NCBI RefSeq assembly: GCF_017908595.1
Contig: NZ_JAGKTL010000001.1
Coordinates: 434,001 to 498,000, forward strand
Direction: 5' to 3'
DNA: 64,000 nt
Source: Rhodothermus bifroesti
GTDB lineage: Bacteria; Bacteroidota; Rhodothermia; Rhodothermales; Rhodothermaceae
The translations under genes were made by a program, and so were the position numbers. Under the pieces are notes generated by a model that did no database searches, was not told the DNA's origin, and saw only the letters and a list, made by a program, of their open reading frames with translations. Shown here piece after piece: positions 17,129 through 26,065 of this stretch (its first letter is position 1; the number at the start of each line of letters is the position of its first letter).

Positions 17129-19813
17129 ATGGGACTTTTGGCTTTTAGTTTTTGGGTCAGCTTAGTTCTTTGGGCACATCCAACTGTTTCTTGTGATTCC
17201 TTGCGAGAAGCTGTTGCTGCACTGCCCAATGATGCTCGCGCGGCTCCGGAAACGCTCCGTGCCCATGCTGTGCAACTCATCCGGGCCTACCGGCAGTGCG
17301 GCAACCTGACGCTTTCGCAGCAGGCGGCTTTATATGACCAAGAATTGAGCTACCTTAGTGCCCTAGGCCGCTATACCGAAGCGCTCCTGCTGGTCGATTC
17401 TTTTTTTGTGCGCTTTGCGCGGCAGCCCGATTCGATGCTTTTCTACCAAATGTATCGCTGGAGAGGCTACATTCACTATTTACGGGGAGATTTGCCTGCT
17501 GCGGTTGCAGATTTTGATCTTGCGCTGCAGCATGTACCTCCTCAAAATGCCCGTACGCGTGCGCTCCGCTTCGCTGATATTGGCACGATTCTGCAGCGCA
17601 TGCGCGCTTATGACGCAGCTTATACTTTCTATCAGCAGGCGTTGCGTCAGAGCTATCAGATTGCCCCCCGAGATTCGCTACGCCTTTGGACACGCTTAGT
17701 CATCTTAAGCGACCTAGCGAGCTTGTTTCTGGACTATCCCACGATAGCAGGCCGTTCTCCCAAGGAAAACTTGGAGGAAGCGCGACGTCTTAATGCAGAA
17801 GTGCTTCGCGTTTTACCGCAGCTGCACCACCCTGCGGCCCTTACGCGACAAAGCTTAGCGCTTACGACCGGTTTTAATCAGGTCCTGACCGAAAGTCAGT
17901 TAGGCCACACCAGTGTTGCTTTACACTTGTTAGATAGCCTAAAGCACCTTACGGCCGCTTCGCACGAGGAGCATTGGCATTTTTTATGGGCTTTCCGACG
18001 GGCTCAGGTTTTAGCACAGGCGGGGAGGATGCGTGAGGCCAAAGCCGCTTTTCAAGCAGCGCTGCAGCGCCAAGAGGATGCCCGCCATGATGATTACCGC
18101 AGAGCACTTATGGTAGAAATCGGTCGTTTTTACGAAGCTCAGGGTCAGCTGCAGCAAGCTGAAGCGTTTTATCGCCAGGCGATTCAGCTTTCAATAACCT
18201 ATCTTTCGGCCCTCCACACTACGGAATGGGCACGTTTACCGGGTGTTGACTGGTACCAACCCTACCGGCTGCTGGCCCGCGTACTGCTGCGCCAAAAACG
18301 CGTTGTCGAAGCCTTTTATTGGCTAGAAGCCGGTCGCGCGCTGAATTTACAGGCGCATCGGAAAGCCATCTTACAATTGCGCGAGTTACCCCCAGAGCAG
18401 CGCCGTCTGCAAGATAGCCTTTTGGCAGCGCTAGGCGCAACGCTGAATCGTTTGAGCTATCCTGCTTTGCCTGCAGAAGAACGTGCGGCCCTATGGCGTA
18501 CCCAAATCCATTTGGAAAAACAATTGCGTGACCTGATCGGCTTGCCTTTGGAACCTCAGGCTTTATCCCTTTCCAAGCTGCAGCGCTGGCTGGCTGCAGA
18601 GCGGACAGCAGTATTGTCTTACATGCTTGAAGATACGCTGGCAGGGGTCTTTTTGGTTACTTCGGACACGCTCCGATTTTTCCCGCTTAACGTTTCTTCC
18701 GATAGCTTAGGAGCGCTTTTGCGTCGTGTTTCACCCATATTGCATACAACCGTTACAGCTAACACTTTAGCGCATCGCTACTTTAACTTAAATGCTCTGC
18801 AGCAGCTTTATCGTTATCTTATAGCGCCGGTAGCGGCCTACATTCCGCCTGGCACGCGGTTGCGCATTGTCCCGGATGGCCTGCTTTTTCAAGTCCCTTT
18901 CGATGCCTTGGTTGTGGAAACCCCGGGGGCATATACGTATGCCCAAGCAACCTACCTAATGCATCGCTATCCGATTTCCATTGCGTTGAACGCATTCTTG
19001 TTTATCGACAGTGTTTCAGCGGCAGTGACTCCTGCTGCAATGGTAGCCCTTGGACGGTCGCGGTTTCTCGCTGATCCTAGGTTGGTGCTTCCTGTTTTTT
19101 ATCCTCACGATACGCTTCCAGATCTGCCTGGGGTGCAGCAAGAGCTGAGCCGTTTGCGGCAGCGGTTTCCCGCCGCACAGATTTTTCCAGAAAAACAGGC
19201 TACCGAAGCCCGTTTTCGTCAGGTAGTACCGCAAAGCCAGGTGCTTCACCTGGCCTCGCATGTTTTGCTTCACCCTACGTCCTCGGCCTATCATGCACTC
19301 ATCCTCTACCCTTCTTTACAAGTGCAGGATGACGGCATCCTTTTCTTGCACGAGCTGATTCGCCAGCCGCTTTCAGCCGCCCTTGTGGTGCTTAGCGGAT
19401 GCAATACAGCGAAAGGCCAGGTGCTTCCTGGGGAAGGGTTAGAAGGGCTTCAATATGCATTTCAGGCCAGTGGGGCTTCTAGTGTGGTGGCAACGCTTTG
19501 GTTGGTTGAAGATCAAGCCATAAGCCAGCTCATAGATCGTTTTTATGCTCGCGTCCAAGAAGGTTTGCCATTAGATCAGGCGCTGCGCCAGGCACGGATA
19601 GACTTTTTGGCTACCGCACCCCCTGCCTACCAGAGCCCTTTTTACTGGGCCGCCCCGGTACTTTTTGGTGCCCATCAAGCACTTACGTTTATCCCCTCCA
19701 ATGCTACGGTTCGGTTTTACCTCGGAATTTGGATCCTTCCGCTTCTTCTTGGGGTTGGGCTGGGCATCCTGTGGATATGGAGACGTCACCGCACAGCCAG
19801 GCTGTTAAAATGA
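17129..19813 (+). CDS. TPR-CHAT protease, secreted and membrane-anchored
   Basis: A large protein (894 residues from the ATG at 17129; an in-frame TTG lies nine codons upstream). It has an N-terminal signal sequence (GLLAFSFWVSLVLWAHPTVS) and a long region of tetratricopeptide repeats to about residue 400, with segments such as YTFYQQALRQSY and AKAAFQAALQRQED. A C-terminal CHAT domain follows, of the caspase-like clan. The presumed catalytic dyad is His711 in HLASH and Cys758 in LSGCNTAKG, followed by GEGLEGLQYAFQASGASSVVATLW. A final helix (GIWILPLLLGVGLGILWIW) and a basic tail would anchor it with the protease on the periplasmic side. Its TGA overlaps the murQ ATG, so the two genes are translationally coupled. 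Target unknown. Confidence 0.85.
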   Translation: MGLLAFSFWVSLVLWAHPTVSCDSLREAVAALPNDARAAPETLRAHAVQLIRAYRQCGNLTLSQQAALYDQELSYLSALGRYTEALLLVDSFFVRFARQPDSMLFYQMYRWRGYIHYLRGDLPAAVADFDLALQHVPPQNARTRALRFADIGTILQRMRAYDAAYTFYQQALRQSYQIAPRDSLRLWTRLVILSDLASLFLDYPTIAGRSPKENLEEARRLNAEVLRVLPQLHHPAALTRQSLALTTGFNQVLTESQLGHTSVALHLLDSLKHLTAASHEEHWHFLWAFRRAQVLAQAGRMREAKAAFQAALQRQEDARHDDYRRALMVEIGRFYEAQGQLQQAEAFYRQAIQLSITYLSALHTTEWARLPGVDWYQPYRLLARVLLRQKRVVEAFYWLEAGRALNLQAHRKAILQLRELPPEQRRLQDSLLAALGATLNRLSYPALPAEERAALWRTQIHLEKQLRDLIGLPLEPQALSLSKLQRWLAAERTAVLSYMLEDTLAGVFLVTSDTLRFFPLNVSSDSLGALLRRVSPILHTTVTANTLAHRYFNLNALQQLYRYLIAPVAAYIPPGTRLRIVPDGLLFQVPFDALVVETPGAYTYAQATYLMHRYPISIALNAFLFIDSVSAAVTPAAMVALGRSRFLADPRLVLPVFYPHDTLPDLPGVQQELSRLRQRFPAAQIFPEKQATEARFRQVVPQSQVLHLASHVLLHPTSSAYHALILYPSLQVQDDGILFLHELIRQPLSAALVVLSGCNTAKGQVLPGEGLEGLQYAFQASGASSVVATLWLVEDQAISQLIDRFYARVQEGLPLDQALRQARIDFLATAPPAYQSPFYWAAPVLFGAHQALTFIPSNATVRFYLGIWILPLLLGVGLGILWIWRRHRTARLLK

Positions 19814-20742
19814 AACGTCCTTCCTTGTTTGACGAGCTGCAAGCCCTAGCCACGGAGCAGCGCAATCCGCATTCCCGCCGGATCGACACGGCAACGGTTC
19901 GAGAGATTCTGGAGATCATCAACACCGAAGACCACCTGGTTCCGATAGCCGTTCGCCGCGAAATTCCCTACATCGAGCAGGCAGTGCACCTGATCGTCGA
20001 AGCCTTTCAGCAAGGAGGGCGGTTGTTTTACGTTGGCGCTGGGACAAGTGGCCGGTTGGGCATTCTGGATGCAGCCGAATGCCCTCCAACTTTTGGCACG
20101 CCGCCCGAAATGGTGCAGGGGCTCATTGCTGGCGGGCCAGCCGCTGTTTTTCAGGCGCAAGAAGGCGCCGAAGATCGGGAAGCAGATGGCGCACGTGACC
20201 TAGCGCAGGCAGGTGTTACGGCGAAAGACATCGTCTGTGGCCTAGCTGCAAGCCGCCGCACCCCTTACGTTATAGGCGCTATCCGCTATGCGCGTCGCAT
20301 AGGCTGCCGTACGATTTTGATTACCTGTACCCCCCGAGAAGAATTAACGCTGGAAGTCGACGTCGCGATCTGTCCTGTGGTAGGGCCTGAAGTCATTATG
20401 GGCTCAACACGCATGAAAAGCGGTACAGCCCAAAAGTTGGTGCTCAACATGCTTTCAACTGCGGCCATGATTCGGCTGGGCAAGGTCTACGAAAACATGA
20501 TGGTGGATTTGCAACTGACCAATCAAAAGTTGGTCGAACGGGCTAAACGCACAGTCATGACCGTAACTGGCCTCGACTACGAAGCGGCTTCCCAATTGCT
20601 CCAAGAAGCTGGTGGGCACGTCAAAACCGCCCTTGTGATGGCCTTAGCTGGCGTCTCTGCTGAAGAAGCCCGCCGACGCCTTGCGCAGGCAGGCGGCTTC
20701 GTCCGTGCAGCTATAGCTAACGAAGGACCTCCGCCTGCTTGA
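19810..20742 (+). CDS. murQ: MurQ, N-acetylmuramic acid 6-phosphate etherase
   Basis: MurQ cleaves the lactyl ether of MurNAc-6-phosphate to give GlcNAc-6-phosphate and lactate in cell-wall recycling. The 310-residue SIS-domain protein shows FYVGAGTSGRLGILDAAECPPTFG, the GLAASRRTPYVIGA loop, GPEVIMGSTRMKSGTAQKLVLNM and the C-terminal helical region. The ATG at 19810 overlaps the stop of the CHAT gene (ATGA) and gives the normal N-terminus; the open frame extends upstream without a better start. GlcNAc-6-phosphate could feed the amino-sugar genes near 55-58 kb. The first of three parS sites begins directly after its stop codon. Confidence 0.95.
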   Translation: MKRPSLFDELQALATEQRNPHSRRIDTATVREILEIINTEDHLVPIAVRREIPYIEQAVHLIVEAFQQGGRLFYVGAGTSGRLGILDAAECPPTFGTPPEMVQGLIAGGPAAVFQAQEGAEDREADGARDLAQAGVTAKDIVCGLAASRRTPYVIGAIRYARRIGCRTILITCTPREELTLEVDVAICPVVGPEVIMGSTRMKSGTAQKLVLNMLSTAAMIRLGKVYENMMVDLQLTNQKLVERAKRTVMTVTGLDYEAASQLLQEAGGHVKTALVMALAGVSAEEARRRLAQAGGFVRAAIANEGPPPA

Positions 20743-20758
20743 TGTTTCACGTGAAACA
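20743..20758. promoter_or_regulatory. parS site 1 (ParB-binding centromere)
   Basis: TGTTTCACGTGAAACA, a perfect 16-bp match to the widely conserved chromosomal parS palindrome. It starts at the base after the murQ stop codon. Confidence 0.95.
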
Positions 20759-20788
20759 TTTGCGTTTGCTTTAGGGATACCCTTCTGG

Positions 20789-20804
20789 TGTTTCACGTGA
20801 AACA
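20789..20804. promoter_or_regulatory. parS site 2
   Basis: A second perfect TGTTTCACGTGAAACA, 46 bases after the first, in the murQ-mfd gap. Confidence 0.95.
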
Positions 20805-20841
20805 CGCGCTGCTGCCTTGGTCCATGTATATGAGGCTTTAA

Positions 20842-20857
20842 TGTTTCACGTGAAACT
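20842..20857. promoter_or_regulatory. parS site 3
   Basis: TGTTTCACGTGAAACT, one mismatch from the parS consensus at the last base, 53 bases after site 2 and ~100 bases before mfd. Confidence 0.9.
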
Positions 20858-20953
20858 TTTGCCGAACCTCTCCAAGGCCACTTCGTTTCATCGCCAGCAT
20901 CGCCACGGTCCACACGGATCGGGGCTTTCTGCGTTTGTACCCGCTTTTAGCCT

Positions 20954-23900
20954 ATGAGACACGAAGCCGTTGGAACCTTGCAGGAGCTTTTCTTTCGCTT
21001 AGAACGCGCCGCCTTTTTTGAGCCCGTGCACGCCTGGCTAAGCGCCACGGCATCAGCAGAGCCCGCACGCTGCCATCTGCGAGGACTGACGGGCTCGCTG
21101 CCCGCTTTTTTAGCCTATAGCCTGCATCGCCACTGCGCTTGCCCTATTGTTTGCCTGCTTCCTAACGAAGAGGCAGCAGCTTACTTCTATAGTGATTTGG
21201 AGCAGCTCCTTGGTCCCTCAAGCCAACTTTTACGTTTTCCCACTACCGGCCAAAAACCCTATGACTCGGAACAGATCGCAGACCCGGCACCGCTCATAGA
21301 ACGCTCCGATGTGCTGCGTCGCCTCACCGAAGGGTTTACGGGCCTTTTGGTTACCAGTGCCGAAGCACTCCTAGAGCGCGTCCCTCCCTCGCAGCAAGTC
21401 CTAGAACAAACCATAGAGCTCCACCTAGGGCTTTCACTTGCCCCTGAGACCTTACTGGCCCGCTTAATCGAACAAGGTTTTGAGCGCGTCGAATTCGTTG
21501 AATCCCCTGGAGAAGTGGCCCTGCGTGGCGGGATTTTGGACGTATATCCTTTTGCCGGTACCTATCCGATCCGTATCGAATTTTTTGGCGACGAGATCGA
21601 CTCCATCCGTGAATTCGATCCTCGCACCCAACGCTCTGTTAGCCGCCTGCATATGGCCCACCTGGTGCCTAACTTGGCAACAGCGGATACCCCTGGAAAG
21701 GCCCAGGCGTTGACCGAATACTTCCCCCCGGAAACCTTGGTGCTCCTTGTGGAGGAAGGCGCTGTGCTGGACGTAGCCCGCGAGGTCTTTGCTAAAGCGG
21801 AAGCGGCTTGGCATAACTTAGAAAACCCCTCTAACGTCCCTCCTCCCACCCATCGATACCTCCCTCCCGAAGCACTCCACGCACAGCTTGGCCACTTTCG
21901 AACGCTGCTTTTAGGTGCACTGGCGGAAACCACGTGCGCACTTTCCTTTGAAGCACACCCCCAGCCTTCCTTCCACAGCAACTTGCACTTGCTACGCGAA
22001 CGCCTGCAACAAAACGCCCGCTCGGGCTGGAACACCTACATTTTGTGCGACAGCCGAAGCCAACAAGCCCGCTTGCAGGATCTGCTCCAAGAGGAAGTCG
22101 CTTCCGGCACCGTCCACCTGCTTGTTGAATCTCTGCACGAAGGCTTTGAAGTCCCTTCAGCCCGCTTGGCCGTCTACACCGACCACCAGATTTTTGGTCG
22201 CTACCACGGACCCACCACCCGCAAACAACGCCGACGCTTGGGAGGGCTCTCCCTTCGCACCTTGCAGCACCTGCAACCAGGCGACTACGTGGTGCACGTC
22301 GACTTTGGCATTGGACAGTTTGCAGGCCTGCAGCGGATTACCGTTCGCGGGAAGCAACAGGAAGTCGTCCGCCTGCACTATGCCGACGGAGACGTCCTCT
22401 ACGTTAGCGTGGGGGCCTTGCACAAACTGCACCGCTATACCGGCAAAGAAGGCCACCAACCTACGCTGACCAAACTCGGCTCAGGCCAGTGGGAAAAGGT
22501 TAAAGCCCGCACAAAGAAACGCGTTAAGGATATTGCCCGTGACCTGATTCTGCTTTATGCCAAGCGCAAAGCTTCGCGCGGCTACGCCTTCTCACCCGAT
22601 ACGGTTTGGCAGCGCGAAATGGAAGCGGCTTTTGAATACGAAGACACCCCCGACCAAGCTGCTGCTGCCGAAGCTGTCAAGCGCGACATGGAGCAACCGT
22701 TCCCCATGGATCGCCTGGTGTGCGGCGACGTGGGCTTTGGGAAAACCGAAATTGCTATCCGTGCGGCCTTTAAAGCGGTGCAAGACGGAAAGCAAGTGGC
22801 GGTGCTGGTTCCCACCACCATTCTCGCTGCTCAGCATTATGAAACCTTCTGCCGCCGTTTGGCGCCTTATCCAGTGCGCATCGAGATGCTTTCGCGCTTT
22901 CGCTCGGCTGCGCAGCAACGCGCCGTGCTCAACGACCTGGCTGCAGGCAAAGTAGACATCCTCATCGGCACCCATCGTCTGCTTTCCAAGGATGTCCGAT
23001 TCAAAGACTTAGGCTTAGTGATTATCGACGAGGAACAACGCTTTGGCGTAGCTGCCAAAGAACGGCTGCGCCAGCTGCGTGTGGAGGTCGATACGCTTAC
23101 GCTTACAGCTACGCCGATCCCACGCACGCTCCAATTTGCCCTTATGGGAGCGCGTGATTTGTCTATCATTGCGACCCCCCCACCAAACCGCCAACCGATC
23201 GAAACCGAAATTCACACCTTTAACGAAACGCTTATCCGCAACGCCATCCACTACGAAGTCAGCCGCGGAGGACAGGTGTTTTTTATCCATAATCGGGTAC
23301 AAGGCATCTATGAAATGGCTGCCCGACTTCAGGCCATTGTGCCCGAGGTACGGATTGGCGTAGCGCACGGTCAAATGCGCGCCCATGAACTGGAACGGGT
23401 AATGCTAGACTTCATGGCACGCAAATTTGACGTGCTCGTCTCTACCAACATTATTGAAAGTGGCCTGGACATTCCTAACGCCAACACCATCATCATCAAC
23501 CACGCCGAGCAGTTCGGTTTGGCCGATTTGCACCAACTCCGCGGCCGCGTAGGCCGCTCCGATCGCAAGGCCTTCTGCTATCTGCTGGTTCCCTCTATCC
23601 ATGGCCTCACCCGTGAAGCCCGACAGCGTCTGCAGGCTATCGAAGAATTCAGCGCGCTGGGGAGCGGCTTTTCGATCGCAATGCGCGACCTGGACATTCG
23701 TGGTGCAGGCAACCTGTTAGGAGCTGAGCAAAGCGGCTTCATCGAAGAGATCGGCTTTGAAACCTACCAGCAGATTCTGGATGAAGCTATCCGTGAACTG
23801 CGTGAGGAAGAATTTGCAAGCGTGCTGGGTCCCCCTTCACCGCCCAAGCCTCCCGAAACCACCCTCGACATCGAAGCCGACGCGTTTATCCCTGAAACCT

Positions 23901-24328
23901 ACGTCGCTAGCTCGGTTGAACGCCTAAATCTGTACCGCCGCCTCAGCGAAGCCAGCGATGCGGCAGACCTTCAGGCTTTTCGCGAAGAGCTGATCGACCG
24001 CTTTGGGCCCATCCCCCTCGAGGTAGAAAACCTGCTTTGGGCCGCTCGAATCAAGCTCCTGGGGCAAGCCTTGCGGCTTCCTAAAGTCCTCTTTAAAAAT
24101 CAACGCCTCTTTCTTGAGCTGCCAGCGCAAGACGAAGACCCCTACTTCTATGCGCAGCACTTCCTGCCTTTGCTAGAACGGCTTGGCCAACTGGATCGGC
24201 GCTACGTGCTTAAGGAGCAAGGCCGAAAGCTACGCGCCGTTATCCAGGAAATACCAGACTTAGAAACAGCCTGGCAGGTAATGCGGCAGCTTGAACCGGT
24301 AGAGACGCTGGCCCCCAGCACCACTTGA
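20954..24328 (+). CDS. mfd: Mfd, transcription-repair coupling factor
   Basis: Mfd is a DNA translocase that removes RNA polymerase stalled at lesions and recruits UvrA. The 1124-residue protein has the full architecture: a UvrB-like N-terminal part (QKPYDSEQIADPAPLIERSDVL, GGILDVYPFAGTYPIRIEFFGDEIDSIREFD), a CarD-like RNA polymerase interaction domain near residue 445 (LQPGDYVVHVDFGIGQFAGLQ), and RecG-like helicase motors with Walker A GDVGFGKTE near residue 590 and DEEQRFG near 690. The TRG region (GRVGRSDRKAFCYLL) and a C-terminal UvrA-binding domain follow. It converges on the WYL regulator with a three-base gap. uvrA is also in this window. Confidence 0.97.
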   Translation: MRHEAVGTLQELFFRLERAAFFEPVHAWLSATASAEPARCHLRGLTGSLPAFLAYSLHRHCACPIVCLLPNEEAAAYFYSDLEQLLGPSSQLLRFPTTGQKPYDSEQIADPAPLIERSDVLRRLTEGFTGLLVTSAEALLERVPPSQQVLEQTIELHLGLSLAPETLLARLIEQGFERVEFVESPGEVALRGGILDVYPFAGTYPIRIEFFGDEIDSIREFDPRTQRSVSRLHMAHLVPNLATADTPGKAQALTEYFPPETLVLLVEEGAVLDVAREVFAKAEAAWHNLENPSNVPPPTHRYLPPEALHAQLGHFRTLLLGALAETTCALSFEAHPQPSFHSNLHLLRERLQQNARSGWNTYILCDSRSQQARLQDLLQEEVASGTVHLLVESLHEGFEVPSARLAVYTDHQIFGRYHGPTTRKQRRRLGGLSLRTLQHLQPGDYVVHVDFGIGQFAGLQRITVRGKQQEVVRLHYADGDVLYVSVGALHKLHRYTGKEGHQPTLTKLGSGQWEKVKARTKKRVKDIARDLILLYAKRKASRGYAFSPDTVWQREMEAAFEYEDTPDQAAAAEAVKRDMEQPFPMDRLVCGDVGFGKTEIAIRAAFKAVQDGKQVAVLVPTTILAAQHYETFCRRLAPYPVRIEMLSRFRSAAQQRAVLNDLAAGKVDILIGTHRLLSKDVRFKDLGLVIIDEEQRFGVAAKERLRQLRVEVDTLTLTATPIPRTLQFALMGARDLSIIATPPPNRQPIETEIHTFNETLIRNAIHYEVSRGGQVFFIHNRVQGIYEMAARLQAIVPEVRIGVAHGQMRAHELERVMLDFMARKFDVLVSTNIIESGLDIPNANTIIINHAEQFGLADLHQLRGRVGRSDRKAFCYLLVPSIHGLTREARQRLQAIEEFSALGSGFSIAMRDLDIRGAGNLLGAEQSGFIEEIGFETYQQILDEAIRELREEEFASVLGPPSPPKPPETTLDIEADAFIPETYVASSVERLNLYRRLSEASDAADLQAFREELIDRFGPIPLEVENLLWAARIKLLGQALRLPKVLFKNQRLFLELPAQDEDPYFYAQHFLPLLERLGQLDRRYVLKEQGRKLRAVIQEIPDLETAWQVMRQLEPVETLAPSTT

Positions 24329-24331
24329 GAC

Positions 24332-25306
24332 TCAGCTGTAGCGTGCTGCAAGCCCTAAAGCCAACTCCCGCATGCGCACCCGTAGTGCTGGAGGGTCAAG
24401 GACTTCTACCTCTGGACCATAGCGCAGTAACCAACGCGCTAAGTAATCCAAGTTATCAAACAAAAACGTAACCTCTACGCCTTCAGGCGTTTTGTGCTCG
24501 GTTTCCACGCGCGCAGGAATGCTGCGCCGCGCCCAACGGTAGGTGGCTTCCGAAAAGCGAAGCCGAATAGCATGGGCCTCGGGAGCAGCCCCTTTAGCTT
24601 CCAGATACGTTTTTAAGTTAAAGCCTACCGGTGGCGTAAACCGCTCGGAAAGAACCTCCAGGGCTTCAATGCGATCTAAACGGAAATTCCGAATATCCGC
24701 CCGCAGATGGTCGTAGGCAATCAGATTCCAGTGATCGCTGTAGTAGACCAGTCCCAAGGGGTTAACTTTGCGGCGCGTTAGTTCATTACGGCTAGGAACG
24801 TAGTAAGCCAGCTGTACCGATTGCTGATGCGCAATGGCTTCGCTGAGCGTATACCAATAACCGGTCTCTTCATCAGATCCTTGGATTGCCTGAAGCCAGT
24901 AAGGATCTATCGTAATGCGTTCTTGCAGCCGGTCGATATACTCCCGAATCGGCCTAGGAAGAACAGACTGAATTTTGAGGGCAACCGCATCCGCATCAGC
25001 CCGCAACGAGGCATCGGGCTGGCGCTTTATAAATGCCATACCAATAAGCAGCGTAGCCGCTTCCCGGGCCGTTAACATAAGCGGAGGGAGCTGATAGCCT
25101 TCCAGGATTTCATAGCCCCCTTTTTCGCTATACGTGAGCGGGACGTTGGCCTCGCTTAAAGCCCGAAGGTCGCGAAAGATCGTGCGGCGGCTTACGCCAA
25201 AGTGTTCGGCAAGCTGCCGCGCCGTCATTCCGGGCCGCGTTTGAAGAAGCAGCGTTAGCGCAAACAGGCGTTCTGTGCGGTTGCGTGTACGTTCAACGAG
25301 CTTCAT
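24332..25306 (-). CDS. WYL-domain transcriptional regulator
   Basis: A 324-residue regulator. The N-terminus is a winged helix-turn-helix of the HTH_11/DeoR-like type (MTARQLAEHFGVSRRTIFRDLRALSEANVPL). The central WYL domain (~residues 140-230) includes QSVQLAYYVPSRNELTRRKVNPLGLVYYSDHWNLIAYDHLRADIRNFRLDRIEAL, and a C-terminal WCX-like extension follows. WYL proteins sense ligands such as nucleic acids or cyclic nucleotides and often control DNA-damage or defence genes. Its neighbours (mfd, rsmG) do not identify a target. It is preceded by rsmG on the same strand with a 45-base gap. Confidence 0.88.
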   Translation of the reverse strand: MKLVERTRNRTERLFALTLLLQTRPGMTARQLAEHFGVSRRTIFRDLRALSEANVPLTYSEKGGYEILEGYQLPPLMLTAREAATLLIGMAFIKRQPDASLRADADAVALKIQSVLPRPIREYIDRLQERITIDPYWLQAIQGSDEETGYWYTLSEAIAHQQSVQLAYYVPSRNELTRRKVNPLGLVYYSDHWNLIAYDHLRADIRNFRLDRIEALEVLSERFTPPVGFNLKTYLEAKGAAPEAHAIRLRFSEATYRWARRSIPARVETEHKTPEGVEVTFLFDNLDYLARWLLRYGPEVEVLDPPALRVRMRELALGLAARYS

Positions 25307-25351
25307 GGCTGCCGCTGCGCCGCGTGCATAGCGATTCGCAGTTTAGCGAAC

Positions 25352-26029
25352 CTAAGCGTCCAAGCTCGGTTCCGGAGTGAGATGTACCAAATACTTGTCG
25401 GCAAAGTAACTATCACCCAGTAACGCGGCCAAAGGAATCAGAGAAACCGTTACCTGGGCATCCAGGCGCTCCAGCGCCGCCAGCTCTGCCGTGAGGTCTC
25501 CCCCTTTGAACGTAAGCACCCCAGCCTGCCAAGCCCCTGGCACCGGTGCGTGCGGCCGGGCAACGCGCCGGTGCCACTGCCACAGCTTGGCTAGGGGTGC
25601 CGCAGCACGCGAAACGCTGTAGTGTACCGCACCGCTCCAGGCCTCTGCCCGCGCATGATGCACCTGGACGTTATTTAGGCCTAGGCGACGGGCCATGGTG
25701 CGCACCGCCAAAACCTTTTTTTGTACCGCATCGACAGCGTGAACCGTTATATCAGGAAACGCAATGGCCAGTGGAATCGCTGGAAGCCCTCCGCCGGTCC
25801 CCCAGTCTACCACCACACTGCCTGGTGGGAAAGCGCGCCAGGCTAAGGCCAAGCAGTGCAGCAGATGACGCCGACGGACCTCAGGGAGTGTTTCACGTGA
25901 AACCAAGTTGTGTCGCTGGCCCAACGCCTGGAGCAGTTGGGCGTACTGCTCAAGCTGTGCCCGTTGCTGATGCGTTAGCCATTCCCAAGGATTCCATACA
26001 GCATTGGGGGTTTCACGTGAAACCTTCAT
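25352..26029 (-). CDS. rsmG: RsmG, 16S rRNA m7G527 methyltransferase
   Basis: RsmG (GidB) methylates N7 of G527 in 16S rRNA using S-adenosylmethionine. The 225-residue protein has HNLVSRETL, the SAM-binding VVDWGTGGGLPAIPLAIAFPD motif, and HAVDAVQKKVLAVRTMARRLGLNNVQVHHARAE. Two parS sites lie inside the coding sequence and are both read as Val-Ser-Arg-Glu-Thr, once at residues 3-7 and once near residue 43. The gene follows mnmG on the same strand with 36 bases between them, the classical gidA-gidB pairing. Confidence 0.95.
   Translation of the reverse strand: MKVSRETPNAVWNPWEWLTHQQRAQLEQYAQLLQALGQRHNLVSRETLPEVRRRHLLHCLALAWRAFPPGSVVVDWGTGGGLPAIPLAIAFPDITVHAVDAVQKKVLAVRTMARRLGLNNVQVHHARAEAWSGAVHYSVSRAAAPLAKLWQWHRRVARPHAPVPGAWQAGVLTFKGGDLTAELAALERLDAQVTVSLIPLAALLGDSYFADKYLVHLTPEPSLDA
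25889..25904. promoter_or_regulatory. parS site 4, inside rsmG
   Basis: TGTTTCACGTGAAACC, one mismatch from parS. It is translated as part of HNLVSRETL in rsmG. Confidence 0.9.
26009..26024. promoter_or_regulatory. parS site 5, at the start of rsmG
   Basis: GGTTTCACGTGAAACC is a perfect palindrome differing from parS only at the two outer bases. It encodes residues 3-7 (VSRET) of RsmG. Confidence 0.88.
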
Positions 26030-26048
26030 GGCCTAAAGCAAGAGCTTG

Positions 26049-26064
26049 TGTTTCACGTGAAACA
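26049..26064. promoter_or_regulatory. parS site 6, between mnmG and rsmG
   Basis: A perfect TGTTTCACGTGAAACA directly after the mnmG stop codon, 40 bases from site 5. Confidence 0.95.
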
Positions 26065-26065
26065 T

